From Treponema rectale (GTDB taxonomy: Bacteria > Spirochaetota > Spirochaetia > Treponematales > Treponemataceae), in NCBI RefSeq assembly GCF_014202035.1, contig NZ_JACHFR010000004.1:151740-215739 (forward strand): DNA of 64,000 bases, given 5' to 3'. Numbering within the stretch: the stretch's first letter is position 1; each line of letters starts with the position of its first letter. Under the pieces are notes generated by a model. It worked only from the letters and a program-made list of their open reading frames with translations. It was not told the DNA's origin and made no database searches. Below are positions 7,704 to 15,979 of this stretch, piece by piece. A program made the position numbers and the translations under genes.

Positions 7704-9113
7704 TTATTCTCCTGCATTTAATATTTCCCAGAAACCAGTTTTATTGGAACCTGAGCGTTTTATATAACCTTTCTGTTTGAGAACTGCAATTGCATTATCA
7801 ACGGTAGTCTTTCCAACTCCAACCAGTTGTGCAATTTGAGGTTTTGTAATATTTGGATTATTTCGAATTTCTGAAAAAATCTTGGACTGGGTATTATTAA
7901 GCTGTGAATTATCACCCGTTTTATTACCCACTTTATCACCCATATTGTTAATCCAATTAAAAGGGATTTTTACAACAATAGAGTTCTCGTGAAATTCGTA
8001 AGCACTTTTTCCGTATGTGCTGGTAATTTTAGGAACCCCGCGTCCAGTTTTTTCACTGATATGAAGTTGTAAGAATATTTCTGAAAGTTTCTTATTTACA
8101 GGAACAGATTCACCTCTAAAAAATCCTTCAAGCGTCTGTTCTGGTGGTAGTATTCCCCGAGAAAGGATTTCAATTTTATCTGAGAAAACGGTAATCATCG
8201 GTTCATTTTCTGTTACCCATTTATTATGAACAAACGCATTTATAACAGCTTCCCTGAATGCATCATTTTCAAACAAAGGAACATCCTTTCGCTCAACAAT
8301 TCTATCTTTCTCATCTGCCTGGAGAATATTCAAGACATCTCCATAACGAAGAACTTCATCAAGCGTATACAAAATACACTGGTAACCAAATTCGCGGATA
8401 GAATACATTTTATCTGCTTTTGTCTTTCCTGAGAAAATGGCAACCCTTAACGGAATCTGAGAATTATCAGAAAGCAACTGTGCAAGAATGTTATATTTTC
8501 CATCTTCTGTAAGAAGATTAAGGTTCTTTTTGAAATTATCAGGATTAAGTTTCAGACCTTTTGCTCCATAATATATAAAAAGTTTCTCAAAAGTTAAATC
8601 CTGATACTTAGATGGTGTGTTTTCAATTGTAGGAAAACCATGTCGAAGGACATCAAATAAATAAGATTCCTTTTCCGGATACTTTCTGAGGCTTTCTTTA
8701 CTTGAGCCAATTCGTATAAAACGTTCGTTATCAAAACTTGTAGGAACTGTTCTTGCAGCTGGAATAGTAAGAACAACAACCTTTTTACCCTCATAATTAG
8801 TTTCTTCAAAATTGAAATTTAAATCTGGATAAATCTGTCGTGCAAGAAAATGTTTTAAAGGCTCATTTTTAATATCCATGTTGCAGTTGAAATTCGTACC
8901 TGTAACATCATGAGTTTCATTATGAATTCCCCAGACAAAATAAGCATTTTTTCGACCTTCAATTGCAGCACTGTTTGAGAGAGCAGAAATATACTGTCCA
9001 AGTTGAGTCTGATCAAACCAGTTTTCTTTAAACTCAAACCATTCACGTTCAGTATCATAAGAACGGAGTTCATCTAATAATTCATGTAATTGATTATTCA
9101 CTTTATCACCCAT
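7704..9113 (-). CDS. Schlafen/AlbA_2-domain, HATPase_c_4-type regulator with C-terminal winged helix
   Basis: A 469-residue cytoplasmic protein. The N-terminal AlbA_2 (Schlafen-type) domain is seen as REWFEFKENW, then YISALSNSAAIEGRKNAYFVWGI-like sequence (residues 18-60). The middle holds the ATPase-like fold of this family (EAVINAFVHNKW, then KTGRGVPKI near 375). A short repetitive linker (MGDKVGNKTGDN) leads to a C-terminal winged helix (KPQIAQLVGVGKTTVDNAIAVL). Such proteins are annotated as RecG-related helicases or transcriptional regulators; the role is not established. I choose the ATG at 9113, since sequence before it has no AlbA_2 match. It leads the four-gene cargo operon directly downstream of the recombinase trio. 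Base sequence around the start repeats the linker (see separate entry). Confidence 0.8.
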   Translation of the reverse strand: MGDKVNNQLHELLDELRSYDTEREWFEFKENWFDQTQLGQYISALSNSAAIEGRKNAYFVWGIHNETHDVTGTNFNCNMDIKNEPLKHFLARQIYPDLNFNFEETNYEGKKVVVLTIPAARTVPTSFDNERFIRIGSSKESLRKYPEKESYLFDVLRHGFPTIENTPSKYQDLTFEKLFIYYGAKGLKLNPDNFKKNLNLLTEDGKYNILAQLLSDNSQIPLRVAIFSGKTKADKMYSIREFGYQCILYTLDEVLRYGDVLNILQADEKDRIVERKDVPLFENDAFREAVINAFVHNKWVTENEPMITVFSDKIEILSRGILPPEQTLEGFFRGESVPVNKKLSEIFLQLHISEKTGRGVPKITSTYGKSAYEFHENSIVVKIPFNWINNMGDKVGNKTGDNSQLNNTQSKIFSEIRNNPNITKPQIAQLVGVGKTTVDNAIAVLKQKGYIKRSGSNKTGFWEILNAGE

Positions 9114-9165
9114 GATGATTATATCACACATGGGTAATAAAGTAAGTAATATGGGTGATATTTTG
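9099..9165 (-). promoter_or_regulatory. Repeat-rich control region around the AlbA_2 gene start
   Basis: Read on the minus strand, TATCACCCAT (9154-9163 area) faces ATGGGTGATA at the start codon, with TTACCCATGTGTGATATAAT between them. The 15-mer ATGGGTGATAAAGTG covers the start codon (9099-9113) and recurs in the gene's own interdomain linker (7929-7943). The inverted and direct copies could be an operator for autoregulation; this is inference from symmetry only. TATAAT ends 7 bases before the ATG, which is too close for a normal leader. Confidence 0.45.
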
Positions 9166-9174
9166 CCACAAAAA

Positions 9175-10209
9175 TTATCTTGGTAATCCAAGAAATTCAG
9201 ATAATGAACCATCATCCATTTTCCATTTTTTAGGAAGCGATGTCTCCTTTTCATCTTCAAGTGTTTCCAGAGCTTTTGCTTTTTCATCTATGGTAACATC
9301 TAGATATTTCATAGTCGTTTCAACACTTTCATGTCCAAGCAGGAATTTTATCTGAACAATATTCATTCCATCTTCAAGCCAATGTGTGGCTTTTGCATGT
9401 CGTAATTGATGAGAATGAAGATTTATTGGTATTTCCAGACTTTTTGCACTACCTGCTACTGCGTATTTCTTTATACGTTTTGCTATGGCTGGCTGAGTTA
9501 ATTTCTCCTTCCGATTTCCCACAGGCGAGAAAAATAAGTAATCTTCTGGATTTGGATTTTTACCATGAACGGATTCAATATACCCATTCAAGTTGCTAAC
9601 CGTTCTTGGCATCAGAAAAGCAGTTCTTATTTTCTCACCTTTTCCAAATAAATTCATATAAGGATGAGCTCCCTCTAAGAATAAGTCTTTTATCTTTAAA
9701 GATAAAATTTCATTAATTCGCGCTGCAGAACTATACATCAACATTAAAAGCGTATAATCTCTTCGGCCTATCTTAGTTCTCAAATCAGGTTGATTCAATA
9801 ATTCCTGAATTCCTTTTTTTGAAACACCTGTTACTTTCTTTTTAACAGTTTTTAATCTGTGAATATTTCTTGACTCTTCATACAAATACATAAGTTTTAT
9901 ATCCTTAAAACCAAGATACTTCAAAAAACCTCTGAATGTACTTATACGATTGTTACAGGTATCTGGAGAACAATTGCGTTCATTTTTTAACCAGAGTATC
10001 CATTTTTCTATATATGTTCTTTCAAAAGCTTTTCTTGATAGATTTGAAGAAGTGATACCTTCCTTTTCTAAAAATTTAACATATAAAACCAAAGTATCTT
10101 CATAAGATTTCAGAGTATCTTTTGAACGGCTTAAAAATGCAGGTGCATAATTGTAAAGATAATCTGATATATATTTCGAAAATTTTATAGCTTCCGCATT
10201 ATTCTTCAT
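9175..10209 (-). CDS. Tyrosine recombinase, third of the trio
   Basis: A 344-residue site-specific recombinase. N-terminal SAM-like core-binding domain (residues 10-110, TLKSYEDTLVLYVKFLEKEG) and C-terminal catalytic domain. Catalytic set is complete: Arg in YSSAARINEIL, the beta-strand region LFGKGEKIRTAFL with the Lys, HQLRHAKATH, LLGHESVETTMKYL with the nucleophile Tyr. It overlaps the end of the second recombinase by 11 bases and has AGGTG before its ATG. It probably acts with the two others on the element ends. The order large-medium-medium matches my memory of RitA-RitB-RitC. Confidence 0.9.
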   Translation of the reverse strand: MKNNAEAIKFSKYISDYLYNYAPAFLSRSKDTLKSYEDTLVLYVKFLEKEGITSSNLSRKAFERTYIEKWILWLKNERNCSPDTCNNRISTFRGFLKYLGFKDIKLMYLYEESRNIHRLKTVKKKVTGVSKKGIQELLNQPDLRTKIGRRDYTLLMLMYSSAARINEILSLKIKDLFLEGAHPYMNLFGKGEKIRTAFLMPRTVSNLNGYIESVHGKNPNPEDYLFFSPVGNRKEKLTQPAIAKRIKKYAVAGSAKSLEIPINLHSHQLRHAKATHWLEDGMNIVQIKFLLGHESVETTMKYLDVTIDEKAKALETLEDEKETSLPKKWKMDDGSLSEFLGLPR

Positions 10210-11155
10210 AATTCACCTCTTTTATTATTTCATTCAAATCAGATTCTGTTTTATCTTTTATAGTTTCACTAAGACGCGGGACTATCGAGTAATAATAGAG
10301 TGTAGATACTAACTTTTTATGTCCCATAGATTTAGACAAGAAAAACAATTTATCATTGAATTCGAATGAATCAGTTTCCCAACTATTTATATTAGTTGTT
10401 GCATAGTTGTGCCGCAAATCATAAGGCACTGCAGATGTTTTATTAGCTCTGTACCAGCACTCCCTAAAACATCTGCTAAGCCAGCTTTTATCAAAAAAAG
10501 AACCATTAGATTTTTCAAAGAAATATGTTCGATTTTTTTTCAATTTATCCATTGCAAAATCATATTTCTTTAACATATCAACGGTAGAGGAATGAAGCGC
10601 AACATAATGTTTATCAGAGCCTTTCCCTTTTCGAATTTTAAGAATGCCGTTCTCAAAATCGACATCTTCTCTTTTTAATAATCTGGCCTCTGTTGTTCGA
10701 ATTCCTGAACTATATAGCAATCGGAAAAGAACCGGAACAACAAGGTTCTTATAATTGGAAAATCTTCGACCATCTTTACAAATATGATCACATTCAAAAA
10801 AGAAAGCCTTCAATTCTTCTTCTGTGAATGAATGTGGTATATATTTAGATTTCTCAGACTTCATGAGCACCGGCAGTTCAATACATGCCAAGCCCCTTTG
10901 ATTAAGAAATTTTATAAAAGCTCTAACAACTTTTATTCTTGTATTTCTAGATCCATTCAATTCAGAAGATCTTTTTTGACACCAAGAATCAATCATTTCT
11001 TGTGTTAACTCTTTCTGATCTGCATAGTTTTCATAACAAAATTTTTCAAATCGTCTTAAAGCTTGTATATATACACTATTAATACCACTAGAAACATTTT
11101 TATAATTGAGAAAAAGTTCTATCTCCGTTCCTAAGTTCTTTTCTATCTCAGTCAT
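10199..11155 (-). CDS. Tyrosine recombinase, second of the trio
   Basis: A 318-residue phage-integrase-family protein. Core-binding domain in residues 5-95; catalytic domain with Arg in LLYSSGIRTTEARLL, Lys region KIRKGKGSDKHYVAL, YDLRHNYATT, and SMGHKKLVSTLYYYS with candidate nucleophile Tyr. I use the ATG at 11155, which has AGGAGG 9 bases upstream and overlaps the first recombinase by 8 bases, rather than the alternative at 11176. Overlapping genes in all three pairs suggest a fixed ratio of the three proteins. Confidence 0.9.
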   Translation of the reverse strand: MTEIEKNLGTEIELFLNYKNVSSGINSVYIQALRRFEKFCYENYADQKELTQEMIDSWCQKRSSELNGSRNTRIKVVRAFIKFLNQRGLACIELPVLMKSEKSKYIPHSFTEEELKAFFFECDHICKDGRRFSNYKNLVVPVLFRLLYSSGIRTTEARLLKREDVDFENGILKIRKGKGSDKHYVALHSSTVDMLKKYDFAMDKLKKNRTYFFEKSNGSFFDKSWLSRCFRECWYRANKTSAVPYDLRHNYATTNINSWETDSFEFNDKLFFLSKSMGHKKLVSTLYYYSIVPRLSETIKDKTESDLNEIIKEVNYEE

Positions 11156-12377
11156 TTGTAAATACCTCCTCTGCAATCGGAAAGTTTTCTAAGCTAAGTG
11201 CAAATGGTCTTAAATGTTCTATATCTGCTTCAAGATATGGCTCTAAGGAAGTTGGTTCGACATATCCCAAAGTTGCACTTATTACAGGTTGAGAAAATCC
11301 ACCTGATGCCAATGCAGTTGCAATATGGTGTCTGAAAATATGCGTTCCTCGTCGTTCACCTTTATTCTGCCTAAGCCCAGTTATTTTAAATAACCTATTT
11401 GAAATGCTATAAATACCATTGCTATTGAGGGCTTCATATGGAGAAAACGACTTAAGAAAAAGAAATTGACTCTGTTTTTCTGGCCTCTCAAATTTGAGAT
11501 AATCGTATATTGAATTTCCAACAATTGGCAAAAGAGGTAATTCAACCAGATTTAAGGTTTTTGACTGGTATAAAGATATTTTATCTTTTTGCCAGTCTAT
11601 ATTTTCCAATTTAAGATTAGCTACATCACAAGCCCGTAGTCCATAGTAAAGCAAAATATTCAGGATAGCCTTATCTCGTAATGAAAAATGATTGTCCATC
11701 AGCTCATGCTTTATTACTTCACATTCTTTTACTGTTAGAAACTGATAAAGCGTTCGTATTTTCCTTATTTCTGGTACATAGTTCATAATTCTTTGCACAT
11801 CAGAATCTTCAAGATTTACCTGTAATGCTGTAGTTATGGCTTTTTTATAAGAGTGACTTTTATTTAGTTGATTATTCTCATCAAGAAAAAAAGCTTGCAC
11901 ATCTTTTTCTGTCACCTTACCTAATGTTGCAAATCCTTTTTGCTGAAAAAACTTAAGAAAACATGCAGCTTTTCTTACACAGGCACTTATAGTAGTTTCA
12001 CTATGACCTTTATTAGTTGCATAGGAAATGTAGTTATCAACCAATGATTTAAAATAGGGATTTAAGCATAAGTAAGCACTTTTGACAGGCTGCAAAGGAT
12101 TTCTTTTATTATAAGATGGACTTTTATTATTTTCTTCGAAGTCGCTGAAAGTGCGATACATCGAATGAAGTTTATATTCCACATTAACAGAAGGTCTTTT
12201 TCCTTCGATTCGATATTTGCATAAATCAATATAAGATGCAAAATCCTTGTCTTTTCCATGTTTTTGAATCCAATGAATTTCAAAAATATACTTTTTGATA
12301 GTCGACTCTGCATATTGCTCATCTTTCATTGCTTTGAACAAAACATCCGATGTCGCTATTAATTTTTCGATATTCAT
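11148..12377 (-). CDS. Tyrosine recombinase, first of the trio
   Basis: A 409-residue recombinase with a long N-terminal part and a core-binding region near residues 105-190. The catalytic domain has Arg in LLYYGLRACDVANL, HIFRHHIATAL, and the box LGYVEPTSLEPYL. In the last box the usual histidine of LGH is tyrosine, a deviation from the consensus; the nucleophile Tyr is kept. The ATG at 12377 has AAGGAGG at ideal distance, better than the TTG at 12419 that lies inside the terminal repeat. Transcription probably starts within the right end of the element. Confidence 0.88.
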   Translation of the reverse strand: MNIEKLIATSDVLFKAMKDEQYAESTIKKYIFEIHWIQKHGKDKDFASYIDLCKYRIEGKRPSVNVEYKLHSMYRTFSDFEENNKSPSYNKRNPLQPVKSAYLCLNPYFKSLVDNYISYATNKGHSETTISACVRKAACFLKFFQQKGFATLGKVTEKDVQAFFLDENNQLNKSHSYKKAITTALQVNLEDSDVQRIMNYVPEIRKIRTLYQFLTVKECEVIKHELMDNHFSLRDKAILNILLYYGLRACDVANLKLENIDWQKDKISLYQSKTLNLVELPLLPIVGNSIYDYLKFERPEKQSQFLFLKSFSPYEALNSNGIYSISNRLFKITGLRQNKGERRGTHIFRHHIATALASGGFSQPVISATLGYVEPTSLEPYLEADIEHLRPFALSLENFPIAEEVFTND

Positions 12378-12405
12378 AACAATATCCTCCTTGTCTTGAA
12401 TATCG

Positions 12406-12435
12406 AAAATAAAATCCAAACTTTTATATTGTCAA
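12406..12435 (-). promoter_or_regulatory. Predicted promoter of the recombinase trio, inside the right terminal repeat
   Basis: On the minus strand TTGACA (12435-12430) is followed after 18 bases by TATTTT (12411-12406). The 18-base spacer contains the terminal-repeat arm. Recombinases bound to the arm would cover the promoter, so autorepression is plausible (inference). Confidence 0.6.
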
Positions 12436-12476
12436 ATCTCTATATAATAATAAAATATGCTAAAGAGTTTGGATTT
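12412..12476. repeat. Right end of the recombinase-trio element: 65-bp inverted-repeat module
   Basis: AAATCCAAACT (12412-12422) is inverted as AGTTTGGATTT (12466-12476). The total span of 65 bp and the arm sequence match the left end. A further imperfect copy, AAATCCAAAAGTTTT, lies just outside at 12500-12514 next to the polymerase stop. Confidence 0.8.
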
Positions 12477-12513
12477 CTTTTTAGTTAAGATAAATTCAGA
12501 AATCCAAAAGTTT

Positions 12514-13878
12514 TCATTTTTTGTGACCTCCTATCTGCCGGTTCCTTTCTATAGTTGTGGCACCTTCTTCAAAATCACTTCCTTTAAGTATTGTGTTTTT
12601 ACCGAACTTGTTCTGAAGTTTAAGCATGGTTTCCTGAAGTGAGCGTTCTTTTTTCTGTTCATGAACTGTGGTGAATAGATCTGCCTGTTCTTCTTTTTGA
12701 GGAATAACTTTTTCTGCCGTAAGGTTCAGTCTTTTTGCAAGAAGAGTTTTGTCGATTATCCTGTCAAAAACAGTTAGTACTGCGTCGGTTATTTTACTCA
12801 TGGAAGAAGTTTCTGCACTTAGCCTTATGCTTCCGTGGTCAGACTTTGGAACTTCACGTCCGTAACGGTCGATTTCAAAATCTCCTTTATAATTTTCAAG
12901 AGGAGAACTTCTGTCATAAGAAATTATCAGGGTAAAAGTTGCAGAAGCAAGCTGTTTTGTAACCAGTTCCTGAGAAAGGAATTCTGCCATTTCTTTTACA
13001 ACGATTCTTGTTTTTTCCCATGTGTAGGGACATGACAGAACCTGTCCTGAGGTTATGCTTTTATAACGGCGTTTATAATTTTTTATGTGTTTTATTGTAC
13101 AGGGTTCATATCCCCAGGCATGATCTATTAGAATTTCTGCATCGATTCCAAAGAGTTTGTAGAGGGACTGCGGTGCATCCAGGGAACGGCGTGCAATATC
13201 TCCCATTGTATGAATTCCGATTTTCAGGAGACGGTTTGCAATTCCATTTCCGATTCTCCAGAAGTCAGTTATCGGGGTATGATTCCAGAGCGTTCTTCTG
13301 TATTCATCAACTGACAGGGTAGCAATGCGTACTCCGTTTTCATCAGCCTCAACATGTTTTGCAACAATATCCATTGCGATTTTGCAGAGGAACAGATTTG
13401 GTGCAATGCCTGCTGTAGCCGTAATACCGGTTTTATTCAGTATTTCCTGAATGATGTTTTTTGTAAGAGTCTTTGCATCTGTTTTGTATAGGTTCAAGTA
13501 GCCGGTTGCATCAATGAATACTTCATCAATGCTGTACACGTGAATGTCTTCATGGCTGAAATAGTTTAAGTATATTGAATAAATTCTTGCTGAATATTCC
13601 ATGTAGAGTGCCATGCGGGGCGGGGCAATTATGTATTCAAGTTTTTTTCCTGTCCTTTGCTCAACTTCTTTTGATTTCTGTATGACTTCAAAAAGCCTGC
13701 TTCTGCCGGAAAGTCCGTATGCTTTAAGGGAAGGGGTTACGGCAAGACAAATTGTTTTTTCCGTGCGTGATTCATCTGCAACAACAAGATTAGTTGTCAG
13801 CGGGTTGAGATTACGCTCAACACATTCAACAGAGGCATAAAAAGATTTTAAGTCGATTGCAATATATGTCCGTTCCAT
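12514..13878 (-). CDS. Y-family DNA polymerase (UvrX/ImuY-like translesion polymerase)
   Basis: A 454-residue translesion polymerase. The catalytic carboxylates are visible in YIAIDLKSFYASVE (residues 5-18) and VYSIDEVFIDA (residues 114-124). The thumb helix-hairpin-helix is near GIGNGIANRLLKIGIHTMGDIA-like sequence (around 210-230), and the little-finger region follows. The C-terminus ends in the EGATTIERNRQIGGHKK tail typical of the UvrX-like group of Clostridia, whose gene is normally followed by a small YolD-like gene. That partner is here at 3812-4009, on the far side of the recombinase element. It is divergently arranged with the GNAT gene. I see no obvious LexA-type operator upstream. 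Confidence 0.93.
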   Translation of the reverse strand: MERTYIAIDLKSFYASVECVERNLNPLTTNLVVADESRTEKTICLAVTPSLKAYGLSGRSRLFEVIQKSKEVEQRTGKKLEYIIAPPRMALYMEYSARIYSIYLNYFSHEDIHVYSIDEVFIDATGYLNLYKTDAKTLTKNIIQEILNKTGITATAGIAPNLFLCKIAMDIVAKHVEADENGVRIATLSVDEYRRTLWNHTPITDFWRIGNGIANRLLKIGIHTMGDIARRSLDAPQSLYKLFGIDAEILIDHAWGYEPCTIKHIKNYKRRYKSITSGQVLSCPYTWEKTRIVVKEMAEFLSQELVTKQLASATFTLIISYDRSSPLENYKGDFEIDRYGREVPKSDHGSIRLSAETSSMSKITDAVLTVFDRIIDKTLLAKRLNLTAEKVIPQKEEQADLFTTVHEQKKERSLQETMLKLQNKFGKNTILKGSDFEEGATTIERNRQIGGHKK

Positions 13879-13941
13879 TCTTGCTGCGTAATAAAATGTA
13901 CAGTAAACATTTATGATTCACAAGATATTAATTGTAAGGTA

Positions 13942-13970
13942 TTGACTTTTAATGAACTCAAAAATATTGT
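13942..13970 (+). promoter_or_regulatory. Predicted sigma-70 type promoter of the GNAT gene
   Basis: TTGACT (13942-13947), a 17-base spacer and TATTGT (13965-13970). The start codon is at 13977, where transcription would begin, and there is no good Shine-Dalgarno, so the mRNA may be leaderless. Confidence 0.55.
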
Positions 13971-13976
13971 GGAATA

Positions 13977-14504
13977 ATGAGTAATATAAAAATACGTGAT
14001 GTAAATTTAAGTGATGCAGCAAGGCTTGCAGAAATATATTCATACTATGTAAAAAACACGGCCATATCTTTTGAGTACGATGCTCCTGATGAAAAGGAAT
14101 TTTCTCAGAGAATTTCTTCCATTCAGAAAAATTTTCCATATATCTGCATTGAAGAAAACGGCAGGATAACGGGTTATGCTTACGCTTCTAAGTTTCATCC
14201 CCGTGCAGCCTACAGTCACTGTGCGGAACTTTCCATTTATATAGAAAAGAATTCAAAGAAAAAAGGCTTTGGAAAACTTTTGTACGAAGAACTCCAGAAC
14301 CGTCTGGAAAAACTCGGCATATTAAATTTATATGCGTGCATAGGTGTTCCTGAAGTTCCCGATGAATATCTTGATTTTAACAGTCAGCATTTTCATGAGC
14401 ATCTTGGTTTTAAAACAGTGGGCTTATTCCATAAATGCGGCAGAAAGTTTAACCGCTGGTACAACATGATCTGGATGGAAAAACTGATTGGAGTGCATGA
14501 GTAA
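13977..14504 (+). CDS. GNAT N-acetyltransferase (phosphinothricin acetyltransferase-like)
   Basis: A 175-residue cytoplasmic acetyl-CoA-dependent N-acetyltransferase. The N-terminus IRDVNLSDAARLAEIYSYYV and the conserved TAISFEYDAPDEKEF are typical of the Pat/Bar/YncA group; the acetyl-CoA loop is KKKGFGKLLYEEL near residue 94, and the C-terminal part has FHEHLGFKTVGLFHKCGRKF and WYNMIWM. Close relatives acetylate amino acids or analogues such as methionine sulfone; the real substrate cannot be read. It precedes the MocR regulator by 55 bases on the same strand. Confidence 0.88.
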   Translation: MSNIKIRDVNLSDAARLAEIYSYYVKNTAISFEYDAPDEKEFSQRISSIQKNFPYICIEENGRITGYAYASKFHPRAAYSHCAELSIYIEKNSKKKGFGKLLYEELQNRLEKLGILNLYACIGVPEVPDEYLDFNSQHFHEHLGFKTVGLFHKCGRKFNRWYNMIWMEKLIGVHE

Positions 14505-14559
14505 AAAGTAGAAAAAATTTTATAATTTCTGCTTTCGGTAAAGGTTAAGGGGAGTCTGT

Positions 14560-15975
14560 ATGCTTACATACGACATGTCAGAAAAAAATAAACCGCTGTA
14601 CAGGCATCTTTATGAGTGCATTCGGGCGGATATTACTTGTGGAAAATTAAAGAGCAGCCAGAAGATGCCTTCAAAAAGAACCCTTGCGGAACATCTTGGT
14701 GTCAGTACGATTACGGTAGAAAATGCCTATGACCAGTTGATAAGTGAAGGGTATATGTATGCTGTTCCGAAGCGGGGGTATTTTGTATCTGATATAACGG
14801 GATTAAAGCTTTCTTCTTCTCAGGATATAAAAAAACTTCATATCCTTAAGCCGGTAAAAAATACTGAAAATTTTTTTGATTTTTCTTCAAATAGAACCGA
14901 GCGTTCGGATTTTCCTTTTTCAGTCTGGGCAAAGCTTATGCGGGAAACAATTTCTTTAAAAGAAAAAGAACTTCTTATTGATTCCCCCTGCGAAGGCGTA
15001 AGGGAACTCAGGGAAGCAATTGCAAATCATCTTTCTTCTTTCCGGGGAATGAATGTAGATCCTGATCAGGTAATCGTTGGTGCCGGAACGGAATATCTTT
15101 ATACGCTTTTAATAAAACTTCTCGGAACAGACAAGGTTTTTGCAATAGAAAATCCCGGATATAAAAAACTTTCTTCCATATATAAGAGTAATGGAACAGA
15201 GTGCTGTTTTATAAATCTTGACCGCAGCGGCATGAATGTTGAAGAACTCATTCAAAGCGGGGCAGATGTTGCACATATAAGTCCGACACATCACTTTCCA
15301 ACGGGAATTACAATGCCTATAAGCCGCCGTTATGAAATGCTGTCATGGGCAAACGAAAAAAATGGGCGGTACATTATAGAAGATGATTACGACAGCGAAT
15401 TCCGGCTTAACGGAAAACCGATTCCATCTCTGCAGAGTATAGATGCCTTTGAAAAAGTCATTTACATGAATACCTTCTCAAAATCCCTTACTTCCACATT
15501 CCGAATCAGTTACATGGTCCTTCCGGAACATCTTGTAAATCTGTTTTTTAAGAATCTTTCTTTCTATTCAAATACAGTTTCTACTTTTGAACAGTATACC
15601 CTTGCGTCTTTTATCAGCGGCGGTTATTTTGAAAAACACATTAACAGAATGCGCCTCAGGTATGGAAGAAAACGCACCAGAATTCTTGAGATGATAAAAA
15701 AGATTTTCTCTCCTCAGGAATGTCAGGTTATAGAAAATGATTCCGGACTTCATTTTCTGCTTTCCCTTAATACAGAACTTTCTGACCTTGAGTTACAGAA
15801 AAGACTTCTTCAGAAAAAAATTAAAATAGGAAGCATTACGGATTATTACATGACGCTGGAAAAAAATTCCCTGAAACTCCCGGACAGACATCAGTTCATC
15901 TTAAATTATTCCGGAATTGACATGAACGGTCTGGAAGCTGCTCTCAGGGAAATTAAGTCCTGCATGTATGTTTAA
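14560..15975 (+). CDS. MocR/PdxR-type regulator (GntR wHTH fused to aminotransferase domain)
   Basis: A 471-residue regulator. Residues 10-78 are a GntR winged helix (KMPSKRTLAEHLGVSTITVE, then DQLISEGYMYAVPKRGYF). Residues 110-470 are a fold-type I aminotransferase domain with the PLP-binding Asp/Tyr region IIEDDYDSEFRL and the internal-aldimine Lys in MNTFSKSLTSTFRISYMV. MocR proteins sense PLP or amino acid derivatives and control vitamin B6, GABA or taurine genes. AAGGGGAG precedes the ATG. The gene ends 4 bases before the convergent VUT transporter gene. Its target genes are not evident; regulation of the adjacent transporter is possible but unproven. Confidence 0.92.
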   Translation: MLTYDMSEKNKPLYRHLYECIRADITCGKLKSSQKMPSKRTLAEHLGVSTITVENAYDQLISEGYMYAVPKRGYFVSDITGLKLSSSQDIKKLHILKPVKNTENFFDFSSNRTERSDFPFSVWAKLMRETISLKEKELLIDSPCEGVRELREAIANHLSSFRGMNVDPDQVIVGAGTEYLYTLLIKLLGTDKVFAIENPGYKKLSSIYKSNGTECCFINLDRSGMNVEELIQSGADVAHISPTHHFPTGITMPISRRYEMLSWANEKNGRYIIEDDYDSEFRLNGKPIPSLQSIDAFEKVIYMNTFSKSLTSTFRISYMVLPEHLVNLFFKNLSFYSNTVSTFEQYTLASFISGGYFEKHINRMRLRYGRKRTRILEMIKKIFSPQECQVIENDSGLHFLLSLNTELSDLELQKRLLQKKIKIGSITDYYMTLEKNSLKLPDRHQFILNYSGIDMNGLEAALREIKSCMYV

Positions 15976-15979
15976 GTAC

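Larger units (their letters stand above)
4025..12483 (-). mobile_element. Compound recombinase-trio (RIT-like) element with four cargo genes
   Basis: The ends are AAATCCAAACTTTT at 4035 and its inverse AGTTTGGATTT ending at 12476. Each end also holds an internal inverted copy of the same arm, spanning 65 bp in both cases (4035-4099 and 12412-12476). A 9-bp direct repeat TTCTTTTTA flanks it (4025-4033 and 12475-12483); it is low in complexity and could be chance. Inside are three overlapping tyrosine recombinase genes that read leftward from the right end, then an AlbA_2 regulator and three secreted proteins in one orientation. Three adjacent overlapping recombinases are the hallmark of recombinase-in-trio (RIT) elements. 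What is unusual is the 5-kb cargo between the trio and the left end. It lies exactly between a Y-family polymerase gene and a YolD-like gene. Boundaries are inferred, not tested. Confidence 0.75.

Noticed and set aside
9175..12419. Prophage integrase cluster
   Set aside because: No phage structural, lysis or replication genes are nearby, and three overlapping recombinases with matching element ends fit a recombinase-trio element better.
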